Assembly: GCF_003935425.1 (NCBI RefSeq)
Contig: NZ_RHQN01000009.1
Location: forward strand, 1 to 64,000
Direction of reading: 5' to 3'
Origin: Pseudomonas sp. v388
GTDB lineage: Bacteria; Pseudomonadota; Gammaproteobacteria; Pseudomonadales; Pseudomonadaceae
Length of the DNA: 64,000 nucleotides
Numbering within the stretch: position 1 is the first letter of the stretch; each line of letters begins with the position of its first letter. Below are positions 41,457-51,255 of this stretch, one piece after another. The notes under the pieces are model-generated. The model saw only the letters and a program-made list of their open reading frames with translations. It searched no databases and was not told the origin of the DNA. Both the position numbers and the translations under genes were made by a program.

Positions 41457-43379
41457 ATGAGTATTTTTAGCCACTTCCAACAACGCTTCGAAACCACACG
41501 TCAGGAAGAGCTCTCGTTACAGGAGTACCTGGAGCTCTGCAAACAGGATCGCAGTGCTTATGCCTCTGCCGCAGAACGTCTTCTGCTGGCCATTGGCGAG
41601 CCCGAGCTGGTGGACACCTCCACCAACTCCAGGTTGTCGCGCATCTTTTCCAACAAGGTGATTCGGCGCTATCCGGCGTTCGCGGACTTCCATGGGATGG
41701 AAGAATGCATCGACCAGATCGTTTCGTATTTCCGCCACGCGGCCCAAGGCCTGGAGGAAAAGAAACAGATCCTCTACCTGCTTGGCCCGGTAGGCGGCGG
41801 TAAGTCGTCGCTGGCTGAAAAACTCAAGCAACTGATCGAAAAGGTGCCCTTCTACGCAATCAAGGGATCGCCGGTTTTCGAGTCGCCGCTCGGCCTGTTC
41901 AATGCGAACGAAGACGGCGCCATCCTCGAAGAAGACTTCGGTATTCCCAAGCGTTACCTGAGTACCATCATGTCGCCCTGGGCGACCAAGCGGCTGGCTG
42001 AGTTCGGGGGCGACATCAGCCAGTTCAAAGTGGTGAAACTCTACCCTTCGGTGCTCAACCAGATCGCAGTCGCGAAAACCGAGCCGGGCGACGAGAACAA
42101 CCAGGACATTTCCGCACTGGTGGGCAAGGTCGATATCCGCAAGCTTGAGGAATATCCGCAGAACGATGCGGACGCCTACAGCTACTCGGGCGCGCTGTGC
42201 CGGGCAAACCAGGGTCTGATGGAATTCGTCGAGATGTTCAAGGCGCCCATCAAGGTCCTCCACCCATTGCTGACCGCAACCCAGGAAGGCAATTACAACA
42301 GTACCGAAGGACTGGGCGCCATTCCGTTCACCGGGATCCTGCTGGCCCACTCCAACGAGTCGGAATGGCACAGCTTCCGCAACAACAAGAACAACGAGGC
42401 GTTCATCGACCGGATCTACATCGTCAAGGTGCCGTACTGCCTGCGTGTCAGTGACGAGATCAAGATCTACGACAAGTTGTTGTTCAACAGCTCGCTGGCC
42501 AAGGCGCACTGCGCGCCTGACACGTTGAAGATGCTTGCCCAGTTCACGACCTTGTCGCGCCTCAAGGAGCCGGAAAACTCCAACATCTATTCCAAGATGC
42601 GCGTCTACGACGGCGAGAACCTCAAGGATACCGACCCCAAGGCCAAGTCGATCCAGGAGTATCGCGACAGTGCGGGTGTCGATGAAGGCATGAACGGCCT
42701 GTCCACGCGGTTTGCGTTCAAGATCCTGTCCAAGGTCTTCAACTTCGATCCCCATGAAGTCGCGGCCAACCCGGTGCATCTGCTGTATGTTCTGGAACAG
42801 CAGATCGAGCAGGAGCAGTTCCCGGCCGAAACCCGTGAGCGTTATCTGCGCTTCATCAAGGAGTACCTGGCACCGCGCTATATCGAGTTCATCGGCAAGG
42901 AGATCCAGACCGCCTACCTGGAATCCTACAGCGAGTATGGGCAGAACATCTTCGATCGGTACGTGCTGTACGCGGACTTCTGGATTCAGGATCAGGAGTA
43001 CCGTGATCCGGAAACCGGCGAGATTCTCAATCGGGTTGCGCTGAACGAAGAGCTGGAGAAGATCGAGAAACCGGCCGGAATCAGCAATCCGAAGGATTTC
43101 CGCAACGAGATCGTCAACTTTGTATTGCGCGCCCGCGCCAACAACAACGGCAAAAACCCGACCTGGCTCAGCTACGAGAAACTGCGGGTGGTGATCGAGA
43201 AGAAAATGTTCTCCAACACCGAAGACCTGTTGCCGGTCATCAGCTTCAACGCCAAAGCCAGCAAAGAGGATCAACAGAAACATAACGACTTCGTCACTCG
43301 AATGGTCGAACGGGGCTACACCGATAAGCAGGTACGTCTACTCTCCGAGTGGTATCTGCGTGTGCGCAAGTCGCAGTAA
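41457..43379 (+). CDS. prkA: PrkA-family serine protein kinase (YeaG-like)
   Basis: Protein of 640 residues. An N-terminal AAA+ domain with Walker A GPVGGGKS (about 118-125) is followed by a C-terminal PrkA kinase-like domain. It begins the conserved trio prkA-yeaH-spoVR, tied to stationary phase and nitrogen stress in enterobacteria. The 287-base upstream gap holds CTATCCT at 41282, a weak RpoS-like -10, not enough to call a promoter. Confidence 0.92.
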   Translation: MSIFSHFQQRFETTRQEELSLQEYLELCKQDRSAYASAAERLLLAIGEPELVDTSTNSRLSRIFSNKVIRRYPAFADFHGMEECIDQIVSYFRHAAQGLEEKKQILYLLGPVGGGKSSLAEKLKQLIEKVPFYAIKGSPVFESPLGLFNANEDGAILEEDFGIPKRYLSTIMSPWATKRLAEFGGDISQFKVVKLYPSVLNQIAVAKTEPGDENNQDISALVGKVDIRKLEEYPQNDADAYSYSGALCRANQGLMEFVEMFKAPIKVLHPLLTATQEGNYNSTEGLGAIPFTGILLAHSNESEWHSFRNNKNNEAFIDRIYIVKVPYCLRVSDEIKIYDKLLFNSSLAKAHCAPDTLKMLAQFTTLSRLKEPENSNIYSKMRVYDGENLKDTDPKAKSIQEYRDSAGVDEGMNGLSTRFAFKILSKVFNFDPHEVAANPVHLLYVLEQQIEQEQFPAETRERYLRFIKEYLAPRYIEFIGKEIQTAYLESYSEYGQNIFDRYVLYADFWIQDQEYRDPETGEILNRVALNEELEKIEKPAGISNPKDFRNEIVNFVLRARANNNGKNPTWLSYEKLRVVIEKKMFSNTEDLLPVISFNAKASKEDQQKHNDFVTRMVERGYTDKQVRLLSEWYLRVRKSQ

Positions 43380-43389
43380 TGCAGCGGTA

Positions 43390-43464
43390 AGCTACAAGCC
43401 TCAAGCCACAAGCTGGAACGGTCAGCTTCAGGGTCGACCGTCAGCAGCTTGCGGCTTGAAGCTG
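43390..43464. repeat. Inverted repeat between prkA and yeaH
   Basis: Arms with core CTCAAGCCACAAGCTG (43400-43414) and CAGCTTGCGGCTTGAAGCTG (43445-43464) face each other. They are of the AGCTTG/CAAGCT repeat type common between Pseudomonas genes and would form a hairpin in the mRNA. Confidence 0.6.
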
Positions 43465-43493
43465 CTTTCTACTTGCAGCTGCCCGGAGGGCCT

Positions 43494-44765
43494 ATGAGCT
43501 ATGTGATCGACCGACGTCTCAATGGCAAGAACAAGAGCACGGTAAATCGGCAAAGGTTTCTGCGCCGGTACCGTGATCACATCAAGAAGGCAGTGGAAGA
43601 AGCCGTCAGTCGCCGCTCCATCACCGATATGGAGCATGGCGAACAGATCAGTATTCCTGGCCGGGATATCGACGAGCCAGTGTTGCACCATGGTCGCGGC
43701 GGCAAGCAGACGGTGGTCCATCCCGGCAACAAGGAATTTACCACTGGCGAGCATATCGCTCGTCCTCAAGGTGGCGGAGCAGGCAAAGGGCCTGGCAAGG
43801 CGAGCAATTCCGGCGAAGGCATGGATGAGTTCGTGTTCCAGATCACTCAGGAAGAGTTTCTCGAGTTCATGTTCGAGGATCTTGAGCTGCCCAATCTGGT
43901 CAAGCGCAACCTGACCGGCACAGATACCTTCAAGACGGTGCGCGCCGGGATCAGTAATGAAGGCAACCCGTCACGCATCAACATCATTCGTACGCTGCGC
44001 TCGGCTCATGCACGGCGGATTGCCCTGTCCGGCAGCAGTCGCGGCAAGCTCAAGCTGGCGTTGAGTGAACTCGAAAGGCTCAAGCGCGAAGAGCCGGATA
44101 ACTTCGGCGACATCCAGGAACTGGAGGTCGAGATCGACCGTCTGCGCGCGCGAATTCGCCGGGTACCTTACCTGGACACCTTTGACCTCAAATACAACCT
44201 GCTGGTCAAACAGCCCAATCCCAGCTCCAAGGCGGTGATGTTCTGCCTGATGGACGTGTCCGGCTCCATGACGCAGGCCACCAAGGATGTTGCCAAGCGT
44301 TTCTTCATCCTGCTGTACCTGTTCCTGAAACGGAACTACGACAAGATCGAGGTGGTGTTCATCCGCCACCACACCAGCGCCCGCGAAGTGGATGAAGAAG
44401 AGTTCTTCTACTCCCGGGAGACCGGCGGCACCATCGTTTCCAGCGCATTGAAACTGATGCAGGAAATCATGGCCGAGCGCTACCCGGCCAATGAGTGGAA
44501 CATCTATGCGGCCCAGGCTTCGGACGGCGACAACTGGAATGATGACTCGCCGATCTGTCGGGAAATTCTCACCAAACAGATCATGCCTTACGTGCAGTAC
44601 TACACCTACGTAGAAATCACCCCGCGTGAACATCAGGCACTCTGGTTCGAATACGAGCGTATAGGCGAACAGTTCGCCGACACGTTCGCCCAGCAACAGC
44701 TGGTTTCTGCCGGTGATATCTATCCGGTATTCCGTGAACTCTTCCAGCGAAGGTTAGTGTCATGA
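43494..44765 (+). CDS. UPF0229 protein (YeaH-like, VWA-type)
   Basis: Protein of 423 residues and unknown biochemical role, the constant partner of PrkA and SpoVR. A basic N-terminus with a Gly-rich loop ([10 protein letters not shown]) is followed by a von Willebrand A-like domain with the metal-site motif DVSGSM. GGAGGG sits just before ATG 43494; the frame is open 15 codons upstream through repeat sequence. Confidence 0.9.
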   Translation: MSYVIDRRLNGKNKSTVNRQRFLRRYRDHIKKAVEEAVSRRSITDMEHGEQISIPGRDIDEPVLHHGRGGKQTVVHPGNKEFTTGEHIARPQGGGAGKGPGKASNSGEGMDEFVFQITQEEFLEFMFEDLELPNLVKRNLTGTDTFKTVRAGISNEGNPSRINIIRTLRSAHARRIALSGSSRGKLKLALSELERLKREEPDNFGDIQELEVEIDRLRARIRRVPYLDTFDLKYNLLVKQPNPSSKAVMFCLMDVSGSMTQATKDVAKRFFILLYLFLKRNYDKIEVVFIRHHTSAREVDEEEFFYSRETGGTIVSSALKLMQEIMAERYPANEWNIYAAQASDGDNWNDDSPICREILTKQIMPYVQYYTYVEITPREHQALWFEYERIGEQFADTFAQQQLVSAGDIYPVFRELFQRRLVS

Positions 44766-46324
44766 CCGCTCGAGAGCAGAAGCGCCAACCCATATCCACG
44801 GGGTCAGAGTGGACCTTTGAACTGATCCAGACTTACGATCGGGAAATCAGTCGCATCGCCGAGCGCTACGCCCTGGATACCTACCCCAACCAGATCGAGG
44901 TGATCACGGCCGAACAGATGATGGACGCCTACGCGTCAGTCGGCATGCCGCTGGGGTATCACCATTGGTCCTACGGCAAGCACTTTCTTAGCACTGAAAA
45001 GTCCTACACCCGAGGTCAGATGGGGCTGGCTTACGAAATCGTGATCAACTCGGACCCATGCATTGCCTATCTGATGGAAGAAAACACCATCTGCATGCAG
45101 GCCCTTGTCGTGGCGCACGCCTGCTACGGCCACAACAGCTTTTTCAAAGGCAACTACCTGTTCCGCACCTGGACCGACGCCAGCTCGATCATCGATTACC
45201 TGGTCTTCGCCAAGCAGTACATCATGCAATGCGAGGAACGCCACGGTATCGATGCCGTGGAAGACTTGCTCGATTCCTGCCACGCATTGATGAATTACGG
45301 CGTAGATCGCTACAAACGCCCCTATCCGATCTCGGCCGAAGAAGAACGCCGCCGGCAGAAGGACCGCGAAGAACACCTGCAACGGCAGATCAACGACCTG
45401 TGGCGCACCATTCCCAAGAGCGCGGACAAGCTCGACAAGGAAGACAACGCGCGTTTCCCCGCCGAGCCGCAGGAAAACATCCTGTACTTCATCGAGAAAC
45501 ATGCACCGCTGCTGGAGCCATGGCAGCGCGAGATCGTCAGGATCGTGCGCAAGATCGCGCAGTATTTCTACCCGCAACGCCAGACCCAGGTGATGAACGA
45601 AGGCTGGGCCACCTTCTGGCATTACACCTTGATGAACGACCTGTACGACGAGGGCCTGGTCACCGACGGTTTCATGCTGGAATTCCTGCAATCGCACACC
45701 AGCGTGATCTATCAGCCCGGTTTCGACAGCCCTTACTACAGCGGTATCAACCCATACACCCTGGGCTTTGCCATGTATCAGGATATCCGGCGCATCTGCG
45801 AGCACCCCACCGAGGAAGACCGGCGCTGGTTCCCCGACATTGCCGGGACCGACTGGCTGACCACCCTCAAATTCGCCATGTCCAGCTTCAAGGACGAGAG
45901 TTTCATCCTGCAGTACCTGTCGCCCAAGGTCATCCGCGACCTCAAGCTGTTCAGCATTCTGGATGACGATCAGAAAGACGATTTGCTGGTCCCCGCCATC
46001 CACGACGAGCCCGGTTACCGGACCATTCGCGAGACACTGGCGGCCCAGTACAACCTTGGCAATCGCGAACCCAATGTGCAGATCTACAGTATCGACCGCC
46101 GCGGCGATCGCTCGCTGACCCTGCGCCATCAACAGCACAACCGTAAACCCTTGGGCGACTCCACCGATGAAGTGCTCAAGCACCTGCATCGTTTATGGGG
46201 CTTCGATATCCACCTGGAAACCCTGCAAGGGGATCAGGTCGTGAAGACGCACCATGTGCCTCCGCGAGGCGAGCATGCTGGCAGTGAATACCCGCGGCTC
46301 GACCTAGCAGTGGTTCACCTCTAG
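44762..46324 (+). CDS. SpoVR-family protein
   Basis: Protein of 520 residues homologous to Bacillus SpoVR and E. coli YcgB. Function unknown; conserved segments include [10 protein letters not shown] and [16 protein letters not shown], with His/Glu residues suggestive of a metal site. The ATG overlaps the yeaH stop by 4 bases, so the three genes form one translationally coupled operon. Confidence 0.92.
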   Translation: MTAREQKRQPISTGSEWTFELIQTYDREISRIAERYALDTYPNQIEVITAEQMMDAYASVGMPLGYHHWSYGKHFLSTEKSYTRGQMGLAYEIVINSDPCIAYLMEENTICMQALVVAHACYGHNSFFKGNYLFRTWTDASSIIDYLVFAKQYIMQCEERHGIDAVEDLLDSCHALMNYGVDRYKRPYPISAEEERRRQKDREEHLQRQINDLWRTIPKSADKLDKEDNARFPAEPQENILYFIEKHAPLLEPWQREIVRIVRKIAQYFYPQRQTQVMNEGWATFWHYTLMNDLYDEGLVTDGFMLEFLQSHTSVIYQPGFDSPYYSGINPYTLGFAMYQDIRRICEHPTEEDRRWFPDIAGTDWLTTLKFAMSSFKDESFILQYLSPKVIRDLKLFSILDDDQKDDLLVPAIHDEPGYRTIRETLAAQYNLGNREPNVQIYSIDRRGDRSLTLRHQQHNRKPLGDSTDEVLKHLHRLWGFDIHLETLQGDQVVKTHHVPPRGEHAGSEYPRLDLAVVHL

Positions 46325-46360
46325 CCGTCGCGGCTCGTTCAGAGGTCATGGTTCGGTTTT

Positions 46361-46414
46361 AACCTCCGCAAGGACGATACAAGGTTTATCCTGTCGTGCT
46401 TACGGAGGTTTTTT
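46361..46414 (+). terminator. Hairpin with T-run overlapping the cca ribosome binding site
   Basis: AACCTCCG (46361-46368) pairs perfectly with CGGAGGTT (46403-46410), extended by AAG/CTT past one mismatch, and the pairing continues inside the loop. T6 follows and runs straight into the cca ATG at 46415. It has the form of a terminator for the spoVR operon, and its right arm contains GGAGG, the only ribosome site for cca. Confidence 0.75.
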
Positions 46415-47644
46415 ATGCAGATTTATAAAGTTGGCGGTGCCGTGCGTGATCGCCTGCTGGGGCAACCCGTTACCGACGTCGACTGGGTCGTGGTCGGCGC
46501 TTCCACCGACGAAATGCTGAAAAAGGGCTATCGCCCGGTTGGCACTGACTTCCCGGTATTCCTGCATCCACTGACCGGTGAGGAATATGCCCTGGCGCGG
46601 ACCGAGCGTAAAAGCGGCGTGGGGTACGGCGGCTTCGTGTTTCACGCCAGCCCCGAGGTGACCCTTGAACAGGATCTGATCCGCCGCGATCTCACCATCA
46701 ACGCCATGGCCGAGGATATCGCCGGCAACGTGGCCGATCCTTACGGCGGCCTGCAGGATCTGGACGCAAAAATCCTGCGTCACGTTTCTCCCTCGTTCGC
46801 CGAAGATCCTCTCAGAGTCTTGCGCGTTGCACGCTTCGCTGCGCGCTATGCTTCGCTGGGCTTCAGCATCGCACCTGAAACCCTGCAACTGATGCGACAG
46901 CTCAGCGAGTCCGGCGAACTCAAGGCGCTGACCCCGGAGCGTAGCTGGAAGGAGATCTCACGCGCCCTGATGGAATCGCAACCTCAGGTGTTCATTCGGG
47001 TTCTCCACGAATGTGGAGCGCTCGGCGAGTTGCTGCCGGAAGTCGAGGCGCTTTTCGGTGTGCCGCAACCGGAAACTCATCACCCGGAGGTCGACACCGG
47101 GCTGCATGTCCTCAGCGTGCTGGAGCAGTCCGCCATCCACCAACATCCGCTCAGTGTGCGCTGGGCGTGCCTGCTGCATGACCTGGGCAAAGGGCTGACG
47201 CCGGAGTCGGAATGGCCGCGGCACATCGCTCATGAACATACCGGCAAAGGTCCGATCAAGGCGGTGTGCGAACGCTTCCGTGTCCCCAAGGAATGTCAGG
47301 AACTGGCGCTGCTGGTGGGCCAGTACCACACCCACGGACACCGAGCGCTGGAACTCAAGCCTTCGACCGTACTGGAGCTATTGCAAAGCTTTGACGTCTA
47401 CCGTCGCCCGCAGCGCTTCGAGGAATTCATTGCAGCCTGCGAAATGGACGCAAGAGGACGCTACGGCTTCGAACAGCGCGATTATCCACAGGCCGAATAC
47501 CTGCGCGGCGCGGCGCAGACAGCCAGGTCGGTGTCGGTGCAGCCGTTGCTGGAAAAAGGTCTGAAGGGCCAGGCGCTGGGCGACGCACTGAAAAACGAAA
47601 GGCTGGATGCGCTGAAAATCTACAAGGCCGAATACAACCGCTGA
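46415..47644 (+). CDS. cca: CCA-adding tRNA nucleotidyltransferase
   Basis: Adds or repairs the 3' CCA of tRNAs. In 409 residues it has the class II polymerase head ([11 protein letters not shown], metal-binding DVDWVVVG), [15 protein letters not shown] and a C-terminal HD phosphohydrolase domain (CLLHDLGKG), as in the multifunctional E. coli type. Its ribosome site lies in a hairpin directly upstream. Confidence 0.96.
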   Translation: MQIYKVGGAVRDRLLGQPVTDVDWVVVGASTDEMLKKGYRPVGTDFPVFLHPLTGEEYALARTERKSGVGYGGFVFHASPEVTLEQDLIRRDLTINAMAEDIAGNVADPYGGLQDLDAKILRHVSPSFAEDPLRVLRVARFAARYASLGFSIAPETLQLMRQLSESGELKALTPERSWKEISRALMESQPQVFIRVLHECGALGELLPEVEALFGVPQPETHHPEVDTGLHVLSVLEQSAIHQHPLSVRWACLLHDLGKGLTPESEWPRHIAHEHTGKGPIKAVCERFRVPKECQELALLVGQYHTHGHRALELKPSTVLELLQSFDVYRRPQRFEEFIAACEMDARGRYGFEQRDYPQAEYLRGAAQTARSVSVQPLLEKGLKGQALGDALKNERLDALKIYKAEYNR

Positions 47645-47666
47645 TCAACGGTGAAACTCAGGTTGT

Positions 47667-47742
47667 GGAAGGAGCTTGCTTGCGACAACGCGAATTCGAA
47701 CAGCTGAATATCCAGAGGGAGCCTGTTGCGAGCAAGCTCCCT
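47667..47742. repeat. REP-type inverted pair between cca and folK
   Basis: GGAGCTTGCTTGCGACAAC (from 47671) faces GTTGCGAGCAAGCTCC (ending about 47740). It lies between convergent genes and may act as a transcript end. Confidence 0.65.
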
Positions 47743-47781
47743 GCTACGCACTATGCCGGATAATCTCAGAGACCTGTGCGC

Positions 47782-48309
47782 CTAGGGTGAAGCGAGCAAC
47801 TGCGCGGGGGTCAGCTGGACCCCGCGCCATTCGAAACTCACCGGCCATAGCTGCTGATCGATCTGCGCCTCTGCCCACAGCTCACTGAACGGCACGTTCA
47901 CGCCGGGATGCAGGCGATCCGGGGCAATCAGCGACAGTGGCCACAATACGAAGGCATTTTTCAGGATTTCGGCGCGGGGCAGGATCAAGCCGTCGAAGTT
48001 ACCCACCTGCTCGCCATACAGCAGCACATCGATATCCAGCGGCAATCCTTTGCGGTCAGGCGCGTAGCGGCCGTTGTCGGCCTCGATGAATTTCAGGCGG
48101 CGATCCAGTTCCATCAACGGCAGGTCGGTCAGCGCCGACACCACCAGGTTGAAGAACGGGCCGCTCTTGATGCCCACCGGATGGCTTTCGAACACTGGTG
48201 AACAACTCAGGTCACTCAGGAACGTATCCAGCGCATCCAGCCCTGCGTGCAGGTGCCTTTCGCGTTCGATATTGCTCCCAAGCCCCAGGAAAATCCGGGT
48301 CAGCGACAT
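47782..48309 (-). CDS. folK: 6-hydroxymethyl-dihydropterin pyrophosphokinase
   Basis: Folate-synthesis enzyme that transfers pyrophosphate from ATP to the pterin. The 175-residue protein has GLGSNIERERHL, ESHPVG, the signature RKGLPLDIDVLLYG and the PRAEILKNAFVL segment. It overlaps the folB stop by 10 bases. Many pseudomonads carry a second folK elsewhere; this one is the folB-linked copy. Confidence 0.94.
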   Translation of the reverse strand: MSLTRIFLGLGSNIERERHLHAGLDALDTFLSDLSCSPVFESHPVGIKSGPFFNLVVSALTDLPLMELDRRLKFIEADNGRYAPDRKGLPLDIDVLLYGEQVGNFDGLILPRAEILKNAFVLWPLSLIAPDRLHPGVNVPFSELWAEAQIDQQLWPVSFEWRGVQLTPAQLLASP

Positions 48310-48653
48310 CCGCGCTCGATCTCCACACCCACGCCGGCAGCGGCGGCAACCGCACCGGGCTTGGTCACTTTCAGGCGCATCCAGGTGACCTGGAATTCGC
48401 TCATCAATGCCTCGGCCAACCGCTCGGCAAAGGTTTCGACCAGCTGGAACTGCGCTTGCTCGGCAAACGCCTGGACCCGTGTCGAGACGCTGGCGTAATC
48501 GAGTGCCTTGGTCAAATCGTCACCCGCTGCGGCAGGCCGGTTGTCCCATGCAAAGACCAGGTCCAGACGCAGGCACTGACGAATCCCGCGCTCCCAGTCA
48601 TAAGCGCCGATCACCGTATCGACCTCGAGTCCGTCGATGAAAACTCTGTCCAA
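48300..48653 (-). CDS. folB: Dihydroneopterin aldolase
   Basis: Makes 6-hydroxymethyl-dihydropterin, the substrate of FolK. It is 117 residues from a TTG at 48653 ([22 protein letters not shown]), preceded by GGAG 8 bases upstream; a second TTG at 48677 is less likely. The catalytic lysine lies in LKVTKPGA. The non-ATG start may keep expression low. Confidence 0.9.
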   Translation of the reverse strand: MDRVFIDGLEVDTVIGAYDWERGIRQCLRLDLVFAWDNRPAAAGDDLTKALDYASVSTRVQAFAEQAQFQLVETFAERLAEALMSEFQVTWMRLKVTKPGAVAAAAGVGVEIERGCR

Positions 48654-48727
48654 GCCCTGTTCTCCACTGCACGACAAGGGCGCGTTGCGCCGTTAGAATC
48701 AGGGCAATCTCGCCCGGAATGGTTAGC

Positions 48728-49297
48728 ATGTTTTGGTCACTGGCGGCTTTCGCCTACCTGCTTGGCTCAGTTTCCTTCGCCATCCTGCTCAGCCGCCTGA
48801 CCGGCAGCCCGGACCCGCGCGCAAGCGGCTCGGGCAACGCCGGCGCGACCAACATGCTGCGTCTGGCAGGCAAGCGACTGGCGGTGCTGACCTTGCTGGG
48901 CGACCTGTGCAAAGGCCTGCTGCCCGTGCTGCTTGCCGGCTTCTCCGGCCTCGACCCGCTGCAGCAAGCCTGGATCGGCGTCTGCGCGGTACTGGGCCAC
49001 ATGTTTCCGTTGTACTTTCGCTTCAAGGGCGGCAAGGGCGTCGCCACTGCCGCCGGCATGCTGATGGGCCTTTACCCGCCTGCGGCAGCCCTGGCAATCG
49101 CGGCCTGGGGGCTGACGTTCTACCTGACCCGAACCAGCTCACTGGCCGCCCTGATCGCCACGCCGCTGACGTTGCCGCTGCTGGCCTGGCAGGAACCGCG
49201 TGCCTTGCTGCCCATGACCGTCCTGACGCTACTGATCGTCTGGCGCCACCGTGGCAATCTACGCGACCTGCTCGCCGGGCGCGAACGGCATTTCTGA
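48728..49297 (+). CDS. plsY: Glycerol-3-phosphate acyltransferase PlsY
   Basis: Inner-membrane enzyme that acylates glycerol-3-phosphate from acyl phosphate, the first step of phospholipid synthesis. In 189 residues it has about five helices and the family loops [11 protein letters not shown] and [12 protein letters not shown]. Divergent from folB and convergent with tsaD. Confidence 0.95.
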   Translation: MFWSLAAFAYLLGSVSFAILLSRLTGSPDPRASGSGNAGATNMLRLAGKRLAVLTLLGDLCKGLLPVLLAGFSGLDPLQQAWIGVCAVLGHMFPLYFRFKGGKGVATAAGMLMGLYPPAAALAIAAWGLTFYLTRTSSLAALIATPLTLPLLAWQEPRALLPMTVLTLLIVWRHRGNLRDLLAGRERHF

Positions 49298-49348
49298 AGC
49301 GCGACATGAAAATCGCTCGGCGCCCGATACCAAACGCGCGCAAACCGC

Positions 49349-50374
49349 TCAGATCGCGGGCAGTTGCTCCATCGGCCAGCGCGCCTGAACGCTGATACTC
49401 AAATCGTCCTTCTGCCCTGCCTGCAGCCGCTGACAGCCTGCAAAAGCGATCATCGCGCCGTTGTCGGTGCAGAACTCGGGACGCGCGTAGTAAACATTGC
49501 CGCGCAAGTCGCCGAGCATGCTCTCCAGCGACGCTCGCAATGCCTTGTTGGCACTGACGCCACCGGCGATGACCAGGCTCTTGAGGCCGGTCTGCTTGAG
49601 CGCGCGCTTGCACTTGATGGTCAAAGTCTCCACCACTGCCTGCTGGAAGGCCAGCGCAATGTCGCAACGGGTTTGCTCGCCGTCGTCTCCAGCACTCTGG
49701 CACTGCTGCCAAGTGTTGAGGGCAGAGGTTTTCAGGCCGCTGAAACTGAATGTCAGCCCCGGACGATCGGTCATCGGACGCGGAAACACAAAACGTCCCG
49801 CTACGCCCTGGGTCGCCAAGCGGGATATTTCCGGACCACCCGGATATGGCAGGCCCATCATCTTGGCGGTCTTGTCGAACGCCTCGCCTGCGGCGTCATC
49901 CAGCGTTTCGCCGAGCAACTCGTAGTGACCGATACCGTCGACCCGGACCAGCTGGGTGTGGCCACCGGAAACCAGCAAGGCGACGAACGGAAACTGTGGC
50001 GGGTTTTCTTCCAGCATCGGGGCCAGCAGGTGGCCTTCCATATGATGGACGCCCAACGCCGGGATATCCCAGGCAAAGGCCAGCGCCTGGGCACAGGACG
50101 CCCCCACCAGCAAGGCGCCTACCAGGCCGGGGCCGGCGGTATAGGCAATGGCATCGATGTCGGTAGCAACGCAGTCGGCCTCGGCCAGCGTCTGGCGAAT
50201 CAGCGGCAGCATGCGCTTGACGTGGTCTCGCGATGCCAGCTCGGGCACGACGCCACCGTAGACGCGATGCAGGTCGATCTGGCTGAACAACGCGTCCGCC
50301 AGCAAGCCGCGTTCACTGTCGTAGAGCGCGACGCCGGTTTCGTCGCAGGAAGTTTCTAATCCCAGTACTAGCAT
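49349..50374 (-). CDS. tsaD: tRNA N6-threonylcarbamoyladenosine transferase TsaD
   Basis: Catalytic subunit that places threonylcarbamoyl on A37 of ANN-decoding tRNAs. The 341-residue protein shows [16 protein letters not shown], the metal-binding [14 protein letters not shown] and [11 protein letters not shown]. Divergent from rpsU, the usual Pseudomonas arrangement. Confidence 0.97.
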   Translation of the reverse strand: MLVLGLETSCDETGVALYDSERGLLADALFSQIDLHRVYGGVVPELASRDHVKRMLPLIRQTLAEADCVATDIDAIAYTAGPGLVGALLVGASCAQALAFAWDIPALGVHHMEGHLLAPMLEENPPQFPFVALLVSGGHTQLVRVDGIGHYELLGETLDDAAGEAFDKTAKMMGLPYPGGPEISRLATQGVAGRFVFPRPMTDRPGLTFSFSGLKTSALNTWQQCQSAGDDGEQTRCDIALAFQQAVVETLTIKCKRALKQTGLKSLVIAGGVSANKALRASLESMLGDLRGNVYYARPEFCTDNGAMIAFAGCQRLQAGQKDDLSISVQARWPMEQLPAI

Positions 50375-50461
50375 GGGTTTGCGCCTTGTAGGGGGCAGAT
50401 TTGAAGGCGCGCATGATAGTCGTCGTCCAGAGCGCCGACCAGCGGTTTTCGATCAGAGGCT

Positions 50462-50490
50462 TTGCATTCCTCTCAATGAGGGGTTAACAT
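50462..50490 (+). promoter_or_regulatory. Candidate promoter of rpsU-dnaG-rpoD
   Basis: TTGCAT (50462-50467) and TAACAT (50485-50490) are 17 bases apart, about 80 bases before rpsU. The match is moderate and made by eye. Confidence 0.4.
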
Positions 50491-50572
50491 CCGCAACCCT
50501 TAAAAACCGACGTACATTTGTGCAGTGTTTGCACAGAGCGTCGACCCCGGTAATGAATGAAGGTAGCTCTGG

Positions 50573-50788
50573 ATGCCAGCCGTCAAAGTTAAAGAGAACG
50601 AACCCTTCGACGTAGCTCTGCGTCGTTTCAAGCGCTCCTGCGAAAAAGCCGGTGTTCTGGCTGAAGTTCGTAGCCGCGAATTTTACGAGAAGCCGACTTC
50701 CGAGCGTAAGCGTAAGGCAGCTGCTGCTGTCAAGCGTCACGCCAAGAAAGTCCAGCGCGAACAGCGCCGCGCCGTTCGTCTGTACTGA
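50573..50788 (+). CDS. rpsU: 30S ribosomal protein S21
   Basis: Small basic ribosomal protein of 71 residues ([21 protein letters not shown]...), the standard S21 length. First gene of the macromolecular synthesis operon rpsU-dnaG-rpoD. Confidence 0.98.
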
Positions 50789-51255
50789 TTCACAGACTTA
50801 CGTAGCAAGCTTCTGCCTTGCCCGGCCCACAGCCGGGCTGTCGGCAGTTGCAGTTTCAGCATCACGCTTGATTGACTGAACCCGTCAAAGCCGCAGACGC
50901 GACCCTGACTGACTCTGTCAAAGCACGTCCGGCCTGTCTTCAGGCGCCATCGATCACGTCCGCTCGGGCGAGTATCTTGATCGATGTGCAAGACGAGTAT
51001 GCCTTGATGACTTCGCAAGAAGCTCAGCCAAGGCAGCGTCTCTCGCGACACAGTCTGGTGAATGCCGAGCGTGAATTGGCATGACACCGTTTCGCTTGCC
51101 CCTCTCGAAGCCACCGCCAGATCGCCGGACGCGCCTTTATGTCCGTGCGCATGCTTGCCCGTTGTTGCCTCAGCTCAAAAGACGGCTGACAGGTTGGCGC
51201 GAGGCTCGTAGAGTCACCACGATACTTTCGCGATACGCCTGACGACGAGAACGCA
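50789..51255 (+). other. 467-base gap between rpsU and dnaG
   Basis: No gene is convincing here. A 70-codon frame from a TTG at 50872 (MTEPVKAADATL...) lacks a ribosome site and family likeness. A YqeY-like gene, which some pseudomonads carry between rpsU and dnaG, is absent. No clear terminator is seen, consistent with read-through into dnaG. Confidence 0.5.

Noticed and set aside
41517-43283. 588-codon minus-strand frame opposite prkA
   Set aside because: Antisense shadow in G+C-rich DNA with strong third-position bias; no domain and no ribosome site.
50872-51084. 70-codon ORF between rpsU and dnaG
   Set aside because: TTG start, no ribosome site, no likeness to known proteins; listed only as part of the gap.
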